This document shows, piece after piece, positions 1 to 6,645 of a DNA stretch of 14,704 nucleotides. Source of the stretch: DASSKK01 sp035690495 (GTDB taxonomy: Bacteria; Actinomycetota; Actinomycetes; Propionibacteriales; Nocardioidaceae); the NCBI GenBank assembly GCA_035690495.1, contig DASSKK010000097.1:1-14704 (forward strand), given 5' to 3'. How positions within the stretch are numbered: the stretch's first letter is position 1; each line of letters opens with the position of its first letter. A program made the position numbers and the translations under genes. The notes beneath the pieces were generated by a model. It was not told where the DNA came from. It ran no database searches and saw nothing but the letters and a program-made list of their open reading frames with translations.

Positions 1-2
1 GG

Positions 3-104
3 TTCAACACCGAGCGCCCCCACGAGTCCATCGACGACCTGACACCCAGCCAGGCCGAACAACTCCACTACACTCACCGAACCCGTCTCGCCGAGACAGG
101 TTGA
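3..104 (+). CDS. IS3-family transposase (OrfB), C-terminal fragment
   Basis: Only the last 33 codons lie in the window, read in the frame starting at position 3 and ending at TGA 102-104. The peptide begins FNTERPHESIDDLTPSQAE, which matches the conserved C-terminal end of IS3-family integrase-type (DDE) transposases, where a Y/F-N-x-x-R-P-H motif precedes L-T-P. The final catalytic Glu would lie upstream, outside the window. The family cuts and joins element ends to move the IS. A terminal inverted repeat follows 11 bp after the stop, so this is the 3' end of the element. The family call is secure. The IS3 subgroup and whether the copy is intact cannot be seen. Confidence 0.88.
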   Translation, partial: FNTERPHESIDDLTPSQAEQLHYTHRTRLAETG

Positions 105-115
105 CACCAAACCCT

Positions 116-141
116 GTCTCCGGAATCTCCGGGGCGGCTCA
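116..141 (+). repeat. Terminal inverted repeat (right end) of the IS3-family element
   Basis: Read inward from position 141 on the minus strand, the sequence starts TGAGCCGCCCCGGAGATTCC. This has the 5'-TGA and C/G-rich form usual for ends of actinobacterial IS3-family elements. It lies directly after the transposase stop, as expected. The matching left end is outside the window, so the exact length and target duplication cannot be verified. The terminal TGA (139-141, minus) acts as the stop codon of the neighbouring truncated gene. Confidence 0.7.
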
Positions 142-570
142 GTCCACGTGTGTTCCAAGGCTGTGGTACTCCACGAACACCGGCTCACTCGGGCTCGGCG
201 AGGACGTGGGATCCCACCGTGGCACGACATCGACGCTGGTTGCTTTCGTGCCATCAAGAAGCTGGACACCACACCTGAAAGGGTCCCCAGACAACGACTC
301 ATCAGGCGCGTGCCAACCATGCGGAACGCCGAACGCTGCGCGCAGTCGCTTCGATTCAGCGTTCCTGGTATCAGTCCGCTGCGCCAACCGAAAGCTGAAC
401 AGGCAGCCGGTCGGGTAGGCGATGAGACCAACAAGAGCAACGACCAGGGAGCCCCGACGCGCCAGTACACGTTGGGCCGGCACCGCGGATCCAACCACAT
501 CACTGGGGGGAGACAACCACTGCGGAGGCTTCGCAGGCGGCCGCGAAGGCGACTGCTCGAAGAACGCCAC
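139..570 (-). pseudogene. Hypothetical protein gene truncated by the IS3 insertion
   Basis: A 143-codon reading frame runs from GTG at 570 to a TGA at 139-141 that belongs to the IS end, so the natural C-terminus is missing. The product has a low-complexity N-terminus, then VPAQRVLARRGSLVVALVGL and an IAYPTGCLFSFRL segment, and near the end FRCGVQLLDGTKATSV. From memory this matches a family of uncharacterised actinobacterial proteins of about 200 residues. They share V-P-x-x-R-VL, a hydrophobic strand with a YP-G motif, an RFGVQFADG-KAT motif, and a W-rich C-terminal part that is absent here. The function is unknown. The Shine-Dalgarno sequence before the GTG is weak, so the start is uncertain. 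It may still make a shortened protein, but I judge it a remnant. Confidence 0.55.
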
Positions 571-726
571 ACCTGAAGGCTACCGCCCAGCGGATCGGGT
601 TGCCGCCCACACGTGTGGACCGACCCTCCCGCACCGCCGACCCGTCGGTGCTTGGTGCTTCTGGTGAGGACTCTGTGAGGACAGCGCGACCCTGCTGAGC
701 ACATAACCGCAGGTCAGAGGCCAAAT

Positions 727-1147
727 GGTGGATGAGCCGGCCTGTAGGCCGGGTTCTGTCCCCGCGCGCCTCACGGCGGTGCGGTGGGCGACCATCCATC
801 TAGGACTGCCGTTGCCGACAGCCTCGTGCGGTCTACCCGCGGACTCGGGCGGGCCGCCCTCGATCGTCCGCGCAGAGCGCCGGGTCGTGGACCCGCCGCT
901 CCTCTTGACCTTGCTCCGGGTGGGGTTTACCGAGCCGCTCCGGTCGCCCGGAGCGCTGGTGGTCTCTTACACCACCGTTTCACCCTTACCGCCCGCACCG
1001 TGGCGCGGTCGGCGGTCTGCTCTCTGTGGCACTGTCCCGCGGGTCACCCCGGGTGGGCGTTACCCACCACCCTGCCCTTTGGAGCCCGGACCTTCCTCGG
1101 GGACGCGTGTCGCCACGCCTCCTCGCGGCCGCCCGGCCGGCTCATCC
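727..1147 (-). ncRNA. rnpB: RNase P RNA component, bacterial type A
   Basis: On the minus strand the two ends form a perfect 13-bp P1 helix, GGATGAGCCGGCC at 1147-1135 with its complement at 742-730. Conserved core blocks appear in the right order: GAGGAAGGTCCGGGCTCC near the 5' end (P4 side), GGGACAGTGCCACAGAGA, GGTAAGGGTGAAACGG, GAGCAAGGTCAAGAGG, GGCAGTCCTAGATGGATG, and ACAGAACCCGGCCTACAGGC at the 3' end. About 420 nt is normal for an actinobacterial type A RNA. The RNA is the catalytic subunit that removes 5' leaders from pre-tRNAs, together with the RnpA protein. The 5' end was set from the promoter, and the 3' end is accurate to a few bases. No strong intrinsic terminator was seen downstream. 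Confidence 0.96.
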
Positions 1148-1153
1148 GCGTGA

Positions 1154-1183
1154 AGTGTAGGCCACCACTGATCGGCACGTCAC
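1154..1183 (-). promoter_or_regulatory. Probable SigA-type promoter of rnpB
   Basis: On the minus strand, a -35-like GTGACG (1183-1178) and a -10 TACACT (1159-1154) are separated by 18 bp. The -10 ends 7 bp before the 5' end of the RNase P RNA at 1147. The -35 box overlaps the stop codon of the upstream RNB nuclease gene (1180-1182), so the promoter is packed into the 32-bp gap plus the coding end. Confidence 0.55.
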
Positions 1184-2610
1184 AGCTCGAAGCGGACCCG
1201 CCGGGCGGGTACGTCGGCCTCGACCAGCCGCACCTCGACGTCGGTGCCCAGAGGCAAGGGTCGCTGCGAGGTCACGGTGGCCTCGATCGCGGGCTCCTGT
1301 ACGACCAGGTCCCCGTGCGTCTCGTCGCCGTCGTCGACTGCGACCACCACTCCGGGGAAACTCTCGCCGACGTGCCTGCGCAGCACCGCCGCCTCCACGA
1401 GGCTCACCAGGGAGTTCTCGTAGGTGTGCGCCCTGCGGGCCGACTCGGCCATCGTCTTCGGCAGCTCGTCGAGGCGTTCCAGCACCCACTTCGGTACGTC
1501 GGCCCCGGCACACAGCGCCACACAGATCTCCCCGGCATAGCGGTCCACAAGCCGACGCAGCGGCGCGGTCACGTGGGCGTACTCCGAAGCGAGGGCGGCG
1601 TGCTCCGGCTGCGCGGGCACCTCGCCGTTGAAGCCGACGTACCCCGATCCGCGCAGCAGCCGTGTGCACGCGGTGATCATCGCCGCGTGGGTCGGCCGGT
1701 CCGGGTCGAGGGAGCGGATGAAGTCGGGATACAGCTGCTCCGCTGACCAGTCGATGTGCAGCGCCTTGGCTGTGCGGTGCAGCCGCTGGACGTCGCGAGT
1801 GTCCGGAGGCGGCAGGGTGCGCAGGAGACCGACCCGCGCGTACACCATCAGCGATGCGGCCCCGAACCCGGTCAGCAGCGAGATCTGGGAGTTCCACTCC
1901 TCCACCGGGAGCATCTTGCGGAAACGCAGCGACCAGTCGTCGCCGTCCACCTCGATCTCCTGCTCGGGCAGCGGCAGCGACACCCCGCCGCGGGCGGCCT
2001 CACGCTGCTTGCGCAGCTCTCCCACCTCGCGTAGCAGCGCGAACATCGGATCCGCGGTTCCCGCGTCGATCTGCGCCTGCAGGCTCGCGTAGGCGAGCTT
2101 CGCCCGGCTGCGCACCCTGGCCCGCTCGACGCGCACGTCAGTCCCCTCACCGCTCGGGTCGACCCGGAGCGTCCACAGCAGTGCCGGGCGGACCTCGCCC
2201 GGCAACAAGGACGCGGCGCCCTCGCACAGCACCCTCGGGTGCAACGGGATGGTCGAACCGGCGCCGTAGAACGTCTCACCGCGCCGGTTCGCCTCCACGT
2301 CGACGGCGTCGCCAGGGCTGACGAACGCAGCGACGTCGGCGATCGCGTAGTGCACGACAAAGCCGTCGCCGTCGCGTTCGAGATGCAGCGCCTGGTCGAG
2401 GTCCATCGACCCGGCGGGATCGATCGTGACGAGCTCGATGTCGGTGCGGTCCAGGTCGGGCATGCGCGGGTGCTTGGCCGCGCGCGCGGCAGCCGCTTCG
2501 ACCTCCGAGGGGAACGCAGCCGTGACGCCGACCTCCTCCGCGATGGCGTCCACCGCGTCATGCAGCTGGTCGCCGTCGGCCTTGAGCACCCGCACGACGC
2601 GTCTGGGCAC
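1180..2610 (-). CDS. RNB-domain (RNase II/R-like) exoribonuclease
   Basis: This 476-residue protein has one RNB catalytic domain covering roughly residues 45-370. The metal-binding motif is TIDPAGSMDLDQALHL, with D64, D70 and D72. The position usually held by a fourth Asp is Gln73. Further family landmarks are AIADVAAFV, GETFYGAGSTIPLHP, NSQISLLTGFGAA and EYAHVTAPLRRLVDRYAGE. The C-terminal 70 residues form a short beta-rich tail instead of a full S1 domain, and there are no recognisable N-terminal cold-shock domains. RNB enzymes degrade RNA 3' to 5', releasing nucleoside monophosphates. This compact form is common in actinobacteria as a single-gene relative of RNase II/R. The start is a GTG preceded by GAGGGGTGAGGA. 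It lies immediately upstream of rnpB and divergent from the YaaA gene. Confidence 0.92.
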   Translation of the reverse strand: MPRRVVRVLKADGDQLHDAVDAIAEEVGVTAAFPSEVEAAAARAAKHPRMPDLDRTDIELVTIDPAGSMDLDQALHLERDGDGFVVHYAIADVAAFVSPGDAVDVEANRRGETFYGAGSTIPLHPRVLCEGAASLLPGEVRPALLWTLRVDPSGEGTDVRVERARVRSRAKLAYASLQAQIDAGTADPMFALLREVGELRKQREAARGGVSLPLPEQEIEVDGDDWSLRFRKMLPVEEWNSQISLLTGFGAASLMVYARVGLLRTLPPPDTRDVQRLHRTAKALHIDWSAEQLYPDFIRSLDPDRPTHAAMITACTRLLRGSGYVGFNGEVPAQPEHAALASEYAHVTAPLRRLVDRYAGEICVALCAGADVPKWVLERLDELPKTMAESARRAHTYENSLVSLVEAAVLRRHVGESFPGVVVAVDDGDETHGDLVVQEPAIEATVTSQRPLPLGTDVEVRLVEADVPARRVRFEL

Positions 2611-2645
2611 GAGTCCTCACCCCTCACCGGTAATCGCCATCGCTC

Positions 2646-2655
2646 AGCATAGGGT
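2646..2655. promoter_or_regulatory. Overlapping divergent -10 elements (RNB gene and yaaA)
   Basis: In the 51-bp divergent gap, minus-strand TATGCT (2651-2646) faces the RNB gene and plus-strand TAGGGT (2650-2655) faces yaaA. They share two bases. The plus-strand box ends 6 bp before the yaaA GTG, so transcription could begin at or near the start codon and give a leaderless mRNA. Alternatively AGGG (2651-2654) may be a Shine-Dalgarno site. No convincing -35 boxes accompany either, so this is tentative. Confidence 0.3.
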
Positions 2656-2661
2656 CACGGG

Positions 2662-3426
2662 GTGCTGATCCTGCTGCCTCCGTCCGAGGGCAAGACCGAG
2701 CCGCGTCGGGGCCGGCCGCTGGACCTGGCGGGGCTCAGCTTCCCGTCGCTGCACCGGCCCCGTGCCGAGGTCGCCGACGCCCTCGTCCACCTGTGTACGT
2801 CGTGCCGTGCGGATGCCGCAGGGGTCCTCGGGCTCGGCGCGACCCAGGTCGGAGAGGTGGATCGCAACGCGCGCCTCGCCTCCGCCCCCGCCGCACGCGC
2901 CGACCGGGTCTACTCCGGGGTGCTGTACTCGGCACTCGACCTGCCGACTCTGGACGCCACCGCACGTCGACGGGCAGCGTCGTGGCTGGCGACCACGTCC
3001 GGGCTGTTCGGACTGCTGCGGCCGAGCGACCGGATTCCCGCCTACCGGCTCTCTGGCAGCGTCTCTCTTCCTGGCGTCGGCGCGCTGACGGCGTTCTGGC
3101 GGGGGCACCTGGACGAGGCGGTGCGTGAGGCCGCCCGGCATGGGCTGATCGTCGACCTGCGCTCGTCGCCGTACGCATCCTTCTGGCGCCCCGACCGCGA
3201 ACTCGCCCGCCGGGTCGTGACCGTGCGCGTGCTCCAGGACAAGGACGGCCGGCGCAGCGTGGTCTCGCACTTCAACAAGGCCACCAAGGGCCGACTCGTC
3301 CGGTCGATGCTCACCGACGGTGCCGCGCCCAGCACTCCTGACCAGTTGGCGGACCAGCTCGCGGTGCTGGGCTGGCGGGCCGAGCTGGCCGACCACACCC
3401 TCGATGTGGTGGTCGACCAGCCGTAG
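2662..3426 (+). CDS. yaaA: YaaA family (DUF328) peroxide-stress protein
   Basis: The 254-residue protein opens with MLILLPPSEGKTEP, the family signature (LxPPSEGKT). It also contains the conserved YSGVLYSALDL, a GLFGLLRPSDRIPAYRL block (residues about 113-130, the usual G-x-x-R-P-D-x-I-x-x-Y-R-L pattern) and a C-terminal VSHFNKATKGRLVR (K-x-x-x-K-G-x-x-x-R). Length fits the family, about 250 residues. In Escherichia coli YaaA limits intracellular iron and so lowers Fenton damage during hydrogen peroxide stress, and it binds DNA; the biochemical role in actinobacteria is unproven. The start is GTG at 2662, because the signature begins right there. It is divergent from the RNB nuclease gene and converges with the RNase H/phosphatase gene across 34 bp. 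Confidence 0.9.
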   Translation: MLILLPPSEGKTEPRRGRPLDLAGLSFPSLHRPRAEVADALVHLCTSCRADAAGVLGLGATQVGEVDRNARLASAPAARADRVYSGVLYSALDLPTLDATARRRAASWLATTSGLFGLLRPSDRIPAYRLSGSVSLPGVGALTAFWRGHLDEAVREAARHGLIVDLRSSPYASFWRPDRELARRVVTVRVLQDKDGRRSVVSHFNKATKGRLVRSMLTDGAAPSTPDQLADQLAVLGWRAELADHTLDVVVDQP

Positions 3427-3460
3427 CGCCGACCCGTCCAGGGAGCGGACCTCGGCTCGG

Positions 3461-4684
3461 TCACAGAGACAAGTCGGTGGGGCGGGCGTTGAACATCCGC
3501 ATCGAGGCGGAGCCGTCGGCGAAGAACGAGAGCACGGTCACCGAAGCGGGCGCCATCTCCATCCGGTAGACCGCGTCCAACGGCGCCCCGAGCACCCGAG
3601 CCACCAGCACCTTGATCGGCGTGACGTGGCTGACCGCGAGCACCGTCTTCGAGGGGTGTTCCCCCAGCAGCCGTTCCAGGCTGTCGTGGACGCGTTGCTG
3701 CACCGTCGTGAACGACTCGCCCCCGCCCGGGGCGTAGTCCAGGGACCCGAGCCACGTGTCCAGGTCGTCGCGGTGCTGCTCGCCGACCTCGGCGAACGTC
3801 ATCCCGTCCCAGCTGCCGAACTCCATCTCGGCAAGTCCTGCCTCGACATGCATCGGCAGACCGAGCCGCTCGGACAGGATCTGTGCGGACTCCTCGCTGC
3901 GGCGCACGGGCGAGGTGACCAGCACGTCGATGCGCTCGCCGAGCGGAGCCAGCCAGTCGGCGGTGGCCCGCACCTGTGCCCGCCCCTCGTCGGAGAGCCC
4001 GGGGTTGGCGCCCTTCAGCCCGCTCGAGAACCGCTTCTCGACCGTGTGCGCGGTCGAACCGTGCCGGACCAGCAGCAAGGTCGTCGGCGGCCCGCTGTCT
4101 TGAGTGGTTGGCCATCCGCGAGAGCCGGTGGTGGCTTCGGAGGCAGCGCCGGCGCGAGGCGGCGGCGCAGCCGTGGCCGGGTCTGGCGGCAGGCCGAGCC
4201 TGCGACCCCGGATGGTAGGCAAGCCGCCGCCTCGCGGAGGCGAAGCCTCCTTCACCGAGCCAGCCGCCGCATCGAGCGCCTCGTTGAGGATCCGGTCGGC
4301 ATAGGTGTTCTGTGCACGCGGGATCCAGGTGTAGACGGTGTCGGCCGGGGCAAGCCGCTTGGCCTTCAACGCCAGCGGCCGCATGTCCGGGTGCTTGATC
4401 TTCCAGTTCCCCGACATCTGCTGCACCACGAGCTTGGAGTCCATCCGCACCTCGAGCTCCGCGCCGGGCGAGTGCTCGCCGTACAGCTCGAGGCCGGCGA
4501 TCAGGCCGTGGTACTCCGCGACGTTGTTGGTCGCGATCCCGATCGTCTCGGCCCGCTCTGCGATCACCTCGCCGGTCGCCGCGTCGAAGAGGACGGCGCC
4601 GTACGCCGCCTTCCCCGGGTTTCCGCGCGATCCGCCGTCGGCCTCGATCCGGACCGCCCTGGTCGGGCCCGAACCACCCGCCAT
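3461..4684 (-). CDS. Bifunctional RNase H / acid (alpha-ribazole-type) phosphatase
   Basis: This is a 407-residue fusion. Residues 9-140 are a type I RNase H with D16 (EADGGSRGNPG), E57 (NNVAEYHG), D82 (MDSKLVVQQM) and D130 (NTYADRILNEAL), which should cut RNA in RNA:DNA hybrids. Residues about 202-400 are a histidine phosphatase with RHG at 207-209 (His208 nucleophile), SPVRRSEESA, AEMEFGSWDGM and VSHVTPIK (His353). It resembles M. tuberculosis Rv2228c, an RNase H joined to a CobC-like phosphatase. The start chosen is ATG at 4684, which overlaps the upstream stop (TGATG) and implies coupled translation. An alternative in-frame ATG 14 codons upstream lies inside the upstream gene. The linker of residues about 143-198 is unusually long, rich in Pro, Gly, Ala and Arg, and encoded by a 132-bp palindrome. 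Confidence 0.93.
   Translation of the reverse strand: MAGGSGPTRAVRIEADGGSRGNPGKAAYGAVLFDAATGEVIAERAETIGIATNNVAEYHGLIAGLELYGEHSPGAELEVRMDSKLVVQQMSGNWKIKHPDMRPLALKAKRLAPADTVYTWIPRAQNTYADRILNEALDAAAGSVKEASPPRGGGLPTIRGRRLGLPPDPATAAPPPRAGAASEATTGSRGWPTTQDSGPPTTLLLVRHGSTAHTVEKRFSSGLKGANPGLSDEGRAQVRATADWLAPLGERIDVLVTSPVRRSEESAQILSERLGLPMHVEAGLAEMEFGSWDGMTFAEVGEQHRDDLDTWLGSLDYAPGGGESFTTVQQRVHDSLERLLGEHPSKTVLAVSHVTPIKVLVARVLGAPLDAVYRMEMAPASVTVLSFFADGSASMRMFNARPTDLSL
4126..4257. repeat. 132-bp concentric palindromic element within the RNase H/phosphatase linker
   Basis: Complementary arms nest around a centre near 4195. CGGTG 4126-4130 pairs with CACCG 4253-4257, and GGCTTC 4133-4138 with GAAGCC 4242-4247. 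A 14-bp perfect arm at 4153-4166 pairs with 4223-4236. GGGTC 4179-4183 pairs with GACCC 4204-4208, and the centre is the hairpin GCAGGC-CGA-GCCTGC (4189-4203). Local hairpins also occur. One is 4236-4250, which as RNA on the coding strand gives GGAGG-CUUCG-CCUCC, a UUCG-type loop. Another is the palindrome GCGCCGGCGC (4147-4156). The length is exactly 44 codons and the frame stays open. No second copy is present in this window. Confidence 0.6.
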
Positions 4685-5427
4685 CAGAGTCCCGACTCCG
4701 CGGTGCGCACCAGAATTCGGCTGCACTCCTCGCAGCGCAGCACCTCGTCCGAGGATGCCTTGGCGATCTCGGCGAGGCTCGCGGCGGTCAGCTCCAGGCT
4801 GCAGCCGCCGCAGCGCCGCGCGCGCAACGCGGCCGCGCCGACGCCGCCCTTCTGACCGCGCACCTTCTCGTAGAGCGCCAGCAGATCAGCAGGTACGCCG
4901 TCCGCTGCGGTCGCGCGCTCCTTCACCAGCTGACCGGACTCGGCAGCCACCTCCCCCGCCTTCGCGTCCCGCAGGCCGACCAGCTCCGCCGCACGCGCCT
5001 CGAGCGTCTCCGACTGCTCGCCCAGAGATGCCAGCTCGCCCTGGGCGGTCTCGAGCCGCTCCATCACGTCGAGCTCGGCGTCCTCCAGGTCGCTGATCCG
5101 GCGGTCCAGGGAGACCAGCTCGGACTGCATCCGCTCGAGGTCCTTCGGGTTGGCGACCAGCCCACGGTCCATCCGGTCCCGGTCGCGGGTGCGCCGGCCC
5201 TTCACCTGCTCCACGTCGGCGTCCGCGCGCTTCTGCTCGCGGGTCAGGTCGTCGACCCGGATCCGGGCGTCGCGGAGGCGGCCGTCCACCGCGGTCCGTT
5301 CGGCTTCGAGCTCGGTGAGCATCGCCGTCTCGGGAAGGCTGGCGAGCTGGTGACGCAGCCGGTCGAGAGAGGAGTCGAGCTCTTGGAGGTCGAGCAGCTT
5401 CAGCTGCGAGAACGCGTCGGCTTTCAG
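4684..5427 (-). CDS. Coiled-coil C4-type zinc-ribbon protein (CdsZ-like, Rv2229c-type)
   Basis: Residues about 10-180 are a long charged helical coiled coil. Examples are the segments DRRISDLEDAELDVMERLET and KGRRTRDRDRMDRG. The C-terminus carries a zinc ribbon with C206xxC209 and C232xxC235 (RCGGC and RCEEC). The conserved N-terminus LKADAFSQLKLLDLQELDSS is in frame back to a CTG at 5427, with a TAG four codons before AGC-AAA-CCG-CTG. No ATG, GTG or TTG occurs between that stop and the ATG at 5322. GGAG lies 7 nt before the CTG, ideal for a ribosome site. I therefore call a CTG start and 247 residues, matching the usual family length. The alternative start at 5322 gives 212 residues and loses the conserved end. 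The role is poorly known; mycobacterial relatives are neighbours of RNase H and NIF3 genes. Its stop overlaps the next gene's ATG. Confidence 0.85.
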   Translation of the reverse strand: MKADAFSQLKLLDLQELDSSLDRLRHQLASLPETAMLTELEAERTAVDGRLRDARIRVDDLTREQKRADADVEQVKGRRTRDRDRMDRGLVANPKDLERMQSELVSLDRRISDLEDAELDVMERLETAQGELASLGEQSETLEARAAELVGLRDAKAGEVAAESGQLVKERATAADGVPADLLALYEKVRGQKGGVGAAALRARRCGGCSLELTAASLAEIAKASSDEVLRCEECSRILVRTAESGL

Positions 5428-5469
5428 CGGTTTGCTCCGTAGTCTCTAGTCGCGTGCGAGTGGGCCCGG

Positions 5470-6636
5470 TCATGCCCTGAAGGTCCACGGGTCGGTGACG
5501 GTCGTGCTGACCCGCGTGCCCACCGTATCGCCCCGGTCGGCGAGCGCCTCGCGCAGTTTCGCCTCGACGACCGGAAGCCAGGTCCACTCGGCGGCCCAGT
5601 GGGCGACGTCGACCAGCGCCGGCGCATCGTCCGGCCCGCCAGCCCGCCCCCGAGCGTGCTCGCGGAACTCGGACGCCGGGTGGTGGCGCAGGTCGGAGGT
5701 CAGGTAGACGTCCGCCTCGCTGGCACGCACAGCGTCGAGCAGATAGTCCCCGGCACCGCTGCCCACAGCCACCGTGCGCACCGGGCGGTCGGGATCGCCG
5801 GAGATCCGCACCCCGTGCGCTGTGGTGGGCAGCGCCTCGGCGACCCGGTCGGCGAAGTCGTGCAGCGTCGTGGTTTCGGAGAGCTCGCCGATGCGCCCGT
5901 GCCCGCGCGTGCATGTCCGTCGATCGCCGATCCCGGCCACCTCGTACACGTCGTACGCCGGCTCCTCATAGGGGTGCGCCGCTCGCATCGCGGCCACGAC
6001 CTGCGCCCGCAACCGTCGTGGCAGGACCGTCTCGACACGCGCCTCCGGCACCGTCTCGACCTCGCCCACCCGCCCGATCGCCGGATGCGCGCCGGCGCCG
6101 GGGCGGAACCGGCCCTCCCCGCTACCGGTGAACGTGCATGTGTCGTAGTCGCCGATCATCCCCGCCCCCGCGGACGTGATCGCCTCGCGCAGCGCGTCGG
6201 CGTTCTCGTGCGGGACGAACACCACGAGCTTGTCGAGACCGTCGCCGTCGGCGGGCACCAGCACCTCCGGGTCGACGATGCCCACTGCCCGGGCCAGCGC
6301 CTCGTTGACGCCGTCGGCCGGGAGGTCGGCGTTGGTGTGCGCGGTCAGCAGGGCGACGCCGTGGCCGGCCAGCAGGTGCGCTGTCCTGCCCTTGGGGGTG
6401 GTCGCGGCGAAGCCGTGCACGCCGCGCAGGAACAGCGGGTGGTGGCACACCAGCAGGTCCGCTCCCCACTCGACGGCCTCGGCGGCCACGGTCGGAGCGG
6501 GGTCGACGGCGAGCATCACGTTTTCCACACGCTGCTCCGGGTCGCCGAGGACCAGCCCGACCGCGTCCCACTGCTCGGCTGTCGCAGGGTCGTACCACCC
6601 GTCGAGCAGGTCCACCACCTCGCGCAGCACAGGCAT
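5470..6636 (-). CDS. NIF3-family dinuclear-metal-centre protein (YqfO/YbgI type)
   Basis: The protein has 388 residues in three parts. An N-terminal NIF3 half (1-125) carries ADLLVCHHPLFLRG with H65 and H66, and TAHTNADLPADG with D104. A PII-like insert (about 130-232) includes LDKLVVFVPHENADALREAI and AHPYEEPAYDVYEVAG. A C-terminal NIF3 half carries VDVAHWAAEW with H346 and E350. These residues form the two-metal site of the family. The insert places it with Bacillus YqfO and M. tuberculosis Rv2230c, not with the short E. coli YbgI. It is often annotated as a GTP cyclohydrolase 1 type 2 homologue, but the true reaction is unsettled. ATG at 6636 begins right at the family N-terminus (VLREVVDLLDGWYDP). 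It starts 9 bp after the permease stop and ends 42 bp before the zinc-ribbon gene. Confidence 0.92.
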   Translation of the reverse strand: MPVLREVVDLLDGWYDPATAEQWDAVGLVLGDPEQRVENVMLAVDPAPTVAAEAVEWGADLLVCHHPLFLRGVHGFAATTPKGRTAHLLAGHGVALLTAHTNADLPADGVNEALARAVGIVDPEVLVPADGDGLDKLVVFVPHENADALREAITSAGAGMIGDYDTCTFTGSGEGRFRPGAGAHPAIGRVGEVETVPEARVETVLPRRLRAQVVAAMRAAHPYEEPAYDVYEVAGIGDRRTCTRGHGRIGELSETTTLHDFADRVAEALPTTAHGVRISGDPDRPVRTVAVGSGAGDYLLDAVRASEADVYLTSDLRHHPASEFREHARGRAGGPDDAPALVDVAHWAAEWTWLPVVEAKLREALADRGDTVGTRVSTTVTDPWTFRA

Positions 6637-6645
6637 ACCCGCACC

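Larger units (their letters stand above)
1..141 (+). mobile_element. IS3-family insertion sequence, 3' portion
   Basis: The transposase C-terminus and its terminal inverted repeat mark the first 141 bases as the right end of an IS3-family element that continues beyond the window. The rest of the element and its second end are not visible. Sequence beyond 141 changes to an open minus-strand reading frame that the element interrupts. Confidence 0.8.

Noticed and set aside
522..548. GGAGGCTTCGC stretch resembling part of the 132-bp palindrome at 4126-4257
   Set aside because: Only about 9-11 bases are shared, and the nested arm order is absent, so it is not a second copy.
607..618. Perfect 12-bp palindrome CCACACGTGTGG upstream of the truncated gene
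   Set aside because: A single palindrome of this size can arise by chance, and it matches no operator I recognise with confidence.
148..667. Plus-strand open frames in the region between the IS3 end and rnpB
   Set aside because: The translations are Arg-rich and unlike any family, while the minus-strand frame at 139-570 has recognisable motifs. Positions 571-726 hold no gene I can support.
784..1746. Plus-strand 320-codon frame across rnpB and the RNB gene
   Set aside because: It overlaps a well-supported structural RNA and is antisense to the RNB coding frame; it has no domain signal.
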